This document shows, piece after piece, positions 14,896 to 20,113 of a stretch of 20,113 nt of DNA. Below the pieces are notes generated by a model. It was not told where the DNA came from, ran no database searches, and saw only the letters and a program-made list of their open reading frames with translations. How positions within the stretch are numbered: position 1 is the stretch's first letter; the number at the start of each line of letters is the position of its first letter. Made by a program: the position numbers and the translations under genes. This DNA comes from an uncultured Eubacteriales bacterium (GTDB lineage: Bacteria; Bacillota; Clostridia; Oscillospirales; Ruminococcaceae). The stretch lies in NCBI GenBank assembly GCA_959605275.1, contig CAUHFD010000024.1:1-20113 (forward strand), read 5' to 3'.

Positions 14896-16803
14896 ATGCA
14901 GGGGAACAGATGGATTTTAGAAAACGATAAAATAATATGGAATTGCAGCGGAGATAGCCATCTTGATACCATCGAAATGGCGGGCAACCAGATTGCTGCA
15001 ATCGTGACATACGGTGTAGATGACACCGGAAAGCTTTTTTTGCATCGGGAGCTGCGGTATCCGCTGCTCCGCACGTTGCCCAAAGATACTTATGCAACCC
15101 TGGGATGTCATCACGAGCAAATACAGTCTTTTAGCATAGACGGCAAAACAATACAGGAGTATCCCGAACGATTTGTTTTTGATGGGGTTGTCCATGTTTA
15201 TTCCAAGGATGCAGACAACAAGGTAATGATCAAGCGTTCTCTGTTTCCTTGCCGTAACAGCAAGGCTTATGTTGAACATGTGACGCTTACCAATTGCTCC
15301 CAAAAACCAGTGATTGTGTCAAGTGAAGCCGTCTGTGACCACCACTTTGAGCGAGGCGCTAAGGGTGTTTATCCGGTAGATATTGATAGCAGGGCAATTG
15401 CGGAGGTCACACTTGTACCGGGGGACAGTGTTGTTAGCGACTTGATTTTCAGTGCACGACTACCGATGGAAAAACCGTTTATATTGGACGGAGCCTCTGA
15501 ATTGGCAACCAGAATGGATTTGGTACATCAGATGTTTTCAGATTGTCTGGATTTGGAAACAGGTGATGATAAATTGGATTGTATGTTCCGCTTTGCCAAG
15601 CTAAGAGCGGCAGAAAGCATTTTTGACACAGCGGCAGGACCGCTTCATTCTCCGGGCGGCGGCGCTTATTATGCTGCTGTTTGGACAAATGATCAAATTG
15701 AATATGCCGGACCGTTTTTTCCGTTTTTGGGCTATGATCGGGCAAATACAGCAAGTGAAAATGCTTTTAAACTTTATCTGCCGTTTATGGGGGAAAATTT
15801 GTACCGTATCCCATCCTCTATCATAGATGAAGGCAATGATCTTTGGGAGGGGGCAGGCGACCGCGGAGATGCGGCAATGTATCTGTATGGTATTACCCGG
15901 TTTTTATTGGCGTACGGAAAGCAGGAAACAGCAGAGCAATATTGGAATGCTATTGATTGGTGCGTACGTTACAGCCGCTCTAAAGTGAATGAGGACGGCG
16001 TGATTGCCTCTGACTCAGATGAACTAGAAGGACGGTTTGCGTCAGGGGATGCCAATCTTTGTACTTCCTGTTTGACTTATGCGGGATTGATTTCTGCGGC
16101 GGATGTTGCAGCGGAGATTGGAAAACCGGACAAGCAAAAGGAATACTTGCATTTTGCTGCGGCATTGCGTGAGAATATAGAACGCTTCTTCGGTGCCGAA
16201 GTATCCGGGTATCAGACTTATCGCTATTACAAGGAAAATGCCTTGTTGCGCTCTTGGATTTGTATTCCTTTGACGATGGGAATTATGGATAGAAAAGAAG
16301 AAACCATCCGGGCTCTGTTGTCAGATAAGCTGTTCGGGAAGGACGGTTTGGTTTGCGAAGAAGGCAATGATACTTTTTGGGATCGTTCTACATTGTATGC
16401 GCTGAGAGGCATTTTGAATGCCGGGCATAGCGATGAAGTGTATCGGTTCCTGCAATACTATGTAAATAAACGACTGTTGACCGAACATGTACCTTATGCT
16501 GTGGAAGCATATCCCGAAGGAAATCAGCGGCATTTGTCAGCAGAAAGCGCGCTTTTTGCCCGAGTGATTACCGAGGGTATGTTTGGCTTTGTACCGCGCG
16601 GCTTCCGTTCGTTTGAACTGCATCCGTCCGTTCCGCAGGCATTGGATCGGATTACCCTGAAAAATATCCGTGCTTTTGGAAACTGCTTTACCGTAACGAT
16701 AGAGCATGCCGAAAACGGATATCATACCCGTTTAGAAACAGTTGACGGACGGATTCGAAATTTTGAAACAGCGATCGGAGAAACCGTACGAATTGAATTA
16801 TAA
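14896..16803 (+). CDS. Six-hairpin ((alpha/alpha)6) glycosidase of unassigned family
   Basis: The protein has 635 residues and no signal peptide. An N-terminal beta-sandwich part (about 1-210) leads into an alpha-helical barrel at about 215-560 and a short beta C-terminus. Conserved-looking loops carry likely active-site residues: HSPGGGAYYAAVWTNDQ (near 250), IIDEGNDLWEGAGDRGDAA (near 310), SDELEGRFASGDAN (near 375) and EGNDTFWDRSTLYALRG (near 490). This layout recalls the GH15/GH63/GH78 six-hairpin superfamily, but I cannot place it in a named family. ATG 14896 has AAGAGGA (14877-14883) 12 bases upstream; ATG 14891 fits the usual spacing better but gives only 9 codons. Its place after the rhamnosidase gene suggests that it acts on the same glycan in the cytoplasm. 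Confidence 0.75.
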   Translation: MQGNRWILENDKIIWNCSGDSHLDTIEMAGNQIAAIVTYGVDDTGKLFLHRELRYPLLRTLPKDTYATLGCHHEQIQSFSIDGKTIQEYPERFVFDGVVHVYSKDADNKVMIKRSLFPCRNSKAYVEHVTLTNCSQKPVIVSSEAVCDHHFERGAKGVYPVDIDSRAIAEVTLVPGDSVVSDLIFSARLPMEKPFILDGASELATRMDLVHQMFSDCLDLETGDDKLDCMFRFAKLRAAESIFDTAAGPLHSPGGGAYYAAVWTNDQIEYAGPFFPFLGYDRANTASENAFKLYLPFMGENLYRIPSSIIDEGNDLWEGAGDRGDAAMYLYGITRFLLAYGKQETAEQYWNAIDWCVRYSRSKVNEDGVIASDSDELEGRFASGDANLCTSCLTYAGLISAADVAAEIGKPDKQKEYLHFAAALRENIERFFGAEVSGYQTYRYYKENALLRSWICIPLTMGIMDRKEETIRALLSDKLFGKDGLVCEEGNDTFWDRSTLYALRGILNAGHSDEVYRFLQYYVNKRLLTEHVPYAVEAYPEGNQRHLSAESALFARVITEGMFGFVPRGFRSFELHPSVPQALDRITLKNIRAFGNCFTVTIEHAENGYHTRLETVDGRIRNFETAIGETVRIEL

Positions 16804-16819
16804 CCGAATCAGCAAACAA

Positions 16820-16864
16820 AAACCGCAGTAAGATGTAATTTATCTTACTGCGGTTTCTTTTTTT
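16820..16864. terminator. Bidirectional terminator between convergent genes
   Basis: AAACCGCAGTAAGAT (16820-16834) and ATCTTACTGCGGTTT (16842-16856) form a perfect 15-bp stem with a 7-base loop. A run of T (16858-16864) follows on the + strand. The A-rich sequence before the stem gives TTTGTTTGC on the - strand. It lies between two convergent stop codons (16803 and 16892), so it should end both transcripts. Confidence 0.93.
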
Positions 16865-16891
16865 ACTGTTATCGAGAAAACATACTGTATT

Positions 16892-19800
16892 TTATTCTAC
16901 ATCATACAGTTTTGCGAGTTTCAGCAAATGGTTGTATTTATCCATTGCATTTTTCTCAGATTTGGCAAACAGAGTTTCTGCTCTTTCCGGATTCTGACGA
17001 GCCAGTGCATTATAACGAACTTCGCCCATGATGAAATCTTTGTAGCTTGCGGTCGGAGCTTTGCTGTCAAGCGTAAATGGATTTTTACCCTCTGCAGCAG
17101 TTCTCGGATCGAAACGGAACAAGTTCCAGTAGCCGGCTTCAACAGCACGTTTTTCTTCGGTCTGTGCTTTGCTCATACCGATTTTAATACCGTGGTTGAT
17201 ACAAGGAGCATAAGCAATAATGAGAGAAGGACCGTGATAGCTTTCTGCCTCAACAAATGCCTTCATACACTGATTGTAATCAGCACCCATAGCAACCTGA
17301 GCAACATAAACATAACCATAGCTCATTGCAATCTGAGCCAAATCTTTCTTCTTGACCTCTTTACCGGATGCTGCAAACTGTGCAATTGCACCGGTAGGAG
17401 TGGATTTAGAAGACTGACCGCCGGTGTTGGAGTAAACCTCGGTATCGAATACCAGGATGTTTACATCTTCGCCGCTGGCAATCACGTGATCTAAGCCGCC
17501 GAAACCGATATCATATGCCCAGCCGTCTCCGCCGAAGATCCATACGGATTTTTTAGCCAGATAATCTTTGTCGGCGAGAATTGCTTTTGCAGCGTCACAG
17601 TCACATTTTTCCAACTCAGCAACCAATTTGTTGGTAGCCAGTTTGTTTGCGTTTCCTTCATTGACAGTGGATAAATATTCTTCACAAGCTGCTTTGACTT
17701 CTGCTTTTTCAGCAACTTTCGAAAGCTCAATAACCTTGTTGATTAAGTGGTTTCTTAATGTAGCCTGTGCAAGATAAATACCATAACCGTATTCGGCATT
17801 GTCCTCAAACAGGGAGTTTGCCCAAGCAGGACCGAATCCGTCTTTGTTGGTGGTGTAAGGAGTTGCAGGTGCAGAGCCGCCCCAGATAGAAGAACATCCG
17901 GTTGCGTTTGCAATATACATTCTGTCACCGTATAACTGGGTGGCAAGTTTTGCATAAGGTGTTTCACCGCATCCTGCGCAAGCGCCGGAGAATTCAAGCA
18001 ACGGTTGTTTGAACTGGCTGCCTTTTACGGTTGTTTCTTTGAATTTCTCGTTGACTTCCGGTTTTACCGGCAGAGAGAAACCGTATGCAAAGCTTTCCTG
18101 CTGTGACAGCTGAGATTCCAAAGACTTGAGTTCCAGAGCCTTTTCTCCTTTTTTACCCGGACATACATTTGCGCAGGAACCGCATCCGGTACAATCGAGA
18201 ACCGTGATGGTCATAGCAAAATAGTAACCCGGCATACCGGTCATCGGAACAAACTTCATATCCTTGGGAGCGTTTTTCATTTCTTCTTCTGTTAGTACAT
18301 ACGGACGGATGCAAGCGTGCGGACATACATAAGAGCAGAAGTTACATTGGATACAGTTTTGCGGATTCCAACATGGCACGTCAACTGCAATACCGCGTTT
18401 TTCATAAGCGGCAGTTCCCTGCGGGAATGTACCGTCTGCACGGTCACCGGTGAAGGTGGAAACAGGGAGCTTGTCTCCTAATTGATTGTTAACCGGAATC
18501 ACGATATCATTCACGAAATCGATCAGCTTTTTGTTGTCGCCGGAAGCAACTACGGTAAGATCCGTATCTTCGGCATTTGCCCAAGAAGCCGGAACGGTAA
18601 CTTCTTTTACATCCTGGATACCGCGGTCAATTGCGTTATGGTTCATTGCAACGATAGCGTCACCTTTTTTGCTGTAAGAAGCGGTAGCGGCGTCTTTCAT
18701 GAACTTCACTGCGTCGTCAACCGGAATGATGTTGGCAATCTTGAAGAAAGCTGCCTGTAAGATGGTGTTTACTCTTCCGCCGAGACCCAGCTCTTTTGCG
18801 ATGGAAACACCGTCAATCGTGTAGAAATGAATGTTGTTTTGCGCAATGTATCTTTTTACCTGACCCGGAAGATGCTTTTCAATTTCCTCGTTGTTCCAGC
18901 CGCAGTTGAGCAGGAAACTTCCACCCGGAACAATATCCTGTACCATTTCGTATTTGTTGATATAAGCAGGATTGTGGCAAGCAACGAAGTTTGCTTTGTT
19001 GATCAGATAGGTGGATTTAATCGGAGATTTACCAAAACGCAGATGTGAAATGGTAACACCGCCGGATTTTTTGGAGTCATAAGCAAAATACGCCTGTGCA
19101 TACATGTCGGTGTGGTCACCGATAATTTTAATGGAGTTTTTGTTTGCACCTACAGTACCGTCTGCACCGAGACCCCAGAATTTACAGTTGGTGGTTCCTG
19201 CCGGAGTGGTATCCGGGTTTTCATCACAGTCCAAAGAAAGATTGGTGACATCATCATTGATACCGATGGTGAATTCTTTCTTGGCAGTGTTTTTGTAAGT
19301 TGCAATGATCTGTGCCGGAGTGGTATCTTTTGAACCCAAACCGTAACGGCCGGACAGAATATCAACGTTGTTGAATTTGCTGCCTTTGAGGGCGGCAACA
19401 ACATCAAGATAAAGCGGCTCGCCCAAAGCGCCGGGCTCCTTCGTTCTGTCAAGAACACTGATGGTTTTTACAGAATCCGGAATCACGTCGATCAAGTGCT
19501 TTGCAGAGAATGGACGATACAGTCTGACTTTTACCAGACCGACTTTCGCGCCTTTTGCATTCAGATAGTCAATGGTTTCTTCGATGGTGTCGCAAACAGA
19601 TCCCATTGCAACAATAATATGCTCAGCATCGGCAGCGCCGTAGTAGTTGAACAATTTGTAATCAGTGCCGATTTTAGCATTGACTGTGTTCATGTAATTT
19701 TCAACAATGCCCGGGATAGCGTTGTAATATTCGTTACAAGCTTCTCTTGCCTGGAAGAAAATGTCAGGGTTTTGAGCAGTACCGCGAAGAACGGGATGTT

Positions 19801-20113
19801 CCGGATTTAATGCGCGCTTACGGAACGCATTCACCGCATCCATATCTACCATTTCTGCTAAGTCGTTGTAATCCCACATTTCAATTTTCTGAATCTCATG
19901 AGAAGTACGGAATCCGTCAAAGAAATGAATAAACGGAACACGACCTTTAATGGTGGACAGATGAGCAACTGCTCCCAAGTCCATAACTTCCTGTACGTTG
20001 CTGGAGCAAAGCATTGCGAAACCGGTTTGGCGGCAGGCATAGATGTCGGAATGATCGCCGAAAATAGAAAGTGCATGGCTTGCCAAAGCACGAGCAGAAA
20101 CATCGATTACGCA
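16892..20113 (-). CDS. nifJ: Pyruvate:ferredoxin (flavodoxin) oxidoreductase, 5' end outside the window
   Basis: The frame is open to the last base of the window; 1073 residues are visible, so about 100 N-terminal residues are missing compared with the usual 1170-1180. The protein decarboxylates pyruvate to acetyl-CoA and CO2 and reduces ferredoxin, the central step of clostridial fermentation. The visible part includes the end of the pyrimidine-binding domain (VSARALASHALSIFGDHSD) and the middle domains. The two 4Fe-4S motifs are CIQCNFCSYVCP (about 18310-18345) and CTGCGSCANVCP (about 18160-18195). CAGCGETPYAKL holds further cluster cysteines, and the thiamine-diphosphate site is GDGWAYDIGFGGLDHVI with NTGGQSSKSTPTG. 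The single long fused chain matches NifJ, not the four-subunit form. It is a housekeeping gene convergent with the glycan locus, with no sign of damage. Confidence 0.97.
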   Translation of the reverse strand, partial: CVIDVSARALASHALSIFGDHSDIYACRQTGFAMLCSSNVQEVMDLGAVAHLSTIKGRVPFIHFFDGFRTSHEIQKIEMWDYNDLAEMVDMDAVNAFRKRALNPEHPVLRGTAQNPDIFFQAREACNEYYNAIPGIVENYMNTVNAKIGTDYKLFNYYGAADAEHIIVAMGSVCDTIEETIDYLNAKGAKVGLVKVRLYRPFSAKHLIDVIPDSVKTISVLDRTKEPGALGEPLYLDVVAALKGSKFNNVDILSGRYGLGSKDTTPAQIIATYKNTAKKEFTIGINDDVTNLSLDCDENPDTTPAGTTNCKFWGLGADGTVGANKNSIKIIGDHTDMYAQAYFAYDSKKSGGVTISHLRFGKSPIKSTYLINKANFVACHNPAYINKYEMVQDIVPGGSFLLNCGWNNEEIEKHLPGQVKRYIAQNNIHFYTIDGVSIAKELGLGGRVNTILQAAFFKIANIIPVDDAVKFMKDAATASYSKKGDAIVAMNHNAIDRGIQDVKEVTVPASWANAEDTDLTVVASGDNKKLIDFVNDIVIPVNNQLGDKLPVSTFTGDRADGTFPQGTAAYEKRGIAVDVPCWNPQNCIQCNFCSYVCPHACIRPYVLTEEEMKNAPKDMKFVPMTGMPGYYFAMTITVLDCTGCGSCANVCPGKKGEKALELKSLESQLSQQESFAYGFSLPVKPEVNEKFKETTVKGSQFKQPLLEFSGACAGCGETPYAKLATQLYGDRMYIANATGCSSIWGGSAPATPYTTNKDGFGPAWANSLFEDNAEYGYGIYLAQATLRNHLINKVIELSKVAEKAEVKAACEEYLSTVNEGNANKLATNKLVAELEKCDCDAAKAILADKDYLAKKSVWIFGGDGWAYDIGFGGLDHVIASGEDVNILVFDTEVYSNTGGQSSKSTPTGAIAQFAASGKEVKKKDLAQIAMSYGYVYVAQVAMGADYNQCMKAFVEAESYHGPSLIIAYAPCINHGIKIGMSKAQTEEKRAVEAGYWNLFRFDPRTAAEGKNPFTLDSKAPTASYKDFIMGEVRYNALARQNPERAETLFAKSEKNAMDKYNHLLKLAKLYDVE

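Noticed and set aside
14891..14920. ATG 14891 mini-ORF (9 codons) overlapping the start of the six-hairpin enzyme, and similar GTG-AAA-TGA at 10950
   Set aside because: Several genes here use a 12-base SD spacing, so an out-of-frame start in between can easily arise by chance; too weak to count as regulatory without conservation data.
16928..17494. 188-residue + strand ORF
   Set aside because: It lies antisense within the strongly conserved nifJ coding region, has no ribosome binding site and no recognisable domain; it is a shadow of nifJ codon use.

Overview
This window most likely comes from an anaerobic Gram-positive member of the Clostridia, probably of the Ruminococcus/Oscillospira type. 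The grounds are a NifJ-type pyruvate:ferredoxin oxidoreductase, a sortase-type wall protein with a PAETG signal, three proteins with lipobox signal peptides, purine-rich ribosome binding sites and moderate base composition. The taxonomic call is inference. I see no tRNA, rRNA, CRISPR array, phage gene or insertion sequence. Coding density is high, and the longest gap without a gene is the 287 bases at 12446-12732.

Layout. Eleven genes on the + strand form a glycan-use locus, followed by one convergent - strand gene. (1) 1-1350: the 3' end of a cell-wall protein with CBM9-like modules, a fibronectin III-like domain and a sorting signal. (2) 1439-2485: a LacI-family regulator. (3) 2551-4596: a surface lipoprotein with a beta-propeller glycosidase-like domain and a CBM9-like domain. 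(4) 4671-6902: a GH36-like glycosidase. (5) 6886-7347: a small membrane-anchored Ig-like protein. (6) 7416-8315 and (7) 8438-9244: the two permeases of a sugar ABC importer. (8) 9365-10906: its lipoprotein binding protein. (9) 10955-12445: an SGNH/GDSL esterase lipoprotein. A strong hairpin at 12513-12548 closes this block. A second unit holds (10) 12733-14859, a GH78-type alpha-L-rhamnosidase, and (11) 14896-16803, a six-hairpin glycosidase of unassigned family. A bidirectional terminator at 16820-16864 separates it from the - strand nifJ gene, whose 5' end lies outside the window.

How the genes work together (inference from families and signal peptides). The wall protein and the two enzyme-like lipoproteins act outside the cell, binding glycan, cleaving it and removing ester groups. 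The lipoprotein binding protein and two permeases import the released oligosaccharide; no ATPase gene is present, so a shared ATPase is likely. The GH36-like, GH78 and six-hairpin enzymes have no signal peptide and would finish degradation in the cytoplasm. The alpha-L-rhamnosidase makes a rhamnose-containing plant or bacterial glycan the best guess for the substrate. The LacI protein is the likely local regulator. The second unit has its own leader with a tandem direct repeat at a 21-base period, which looks like an operator.

The least ordinary signals are regulatory. Both permease genes have a good Shine-Dalgarno that leads into a tiny ORF (GTG-TTG-CGC-TAA and ATG-TAA) instead of into the gene, and each has a hairpin nearby. 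In the second permease, the ATG-TAA lies in frame with the gene and looks like a stop at codon 2. I found no clear new defence or mobile system.
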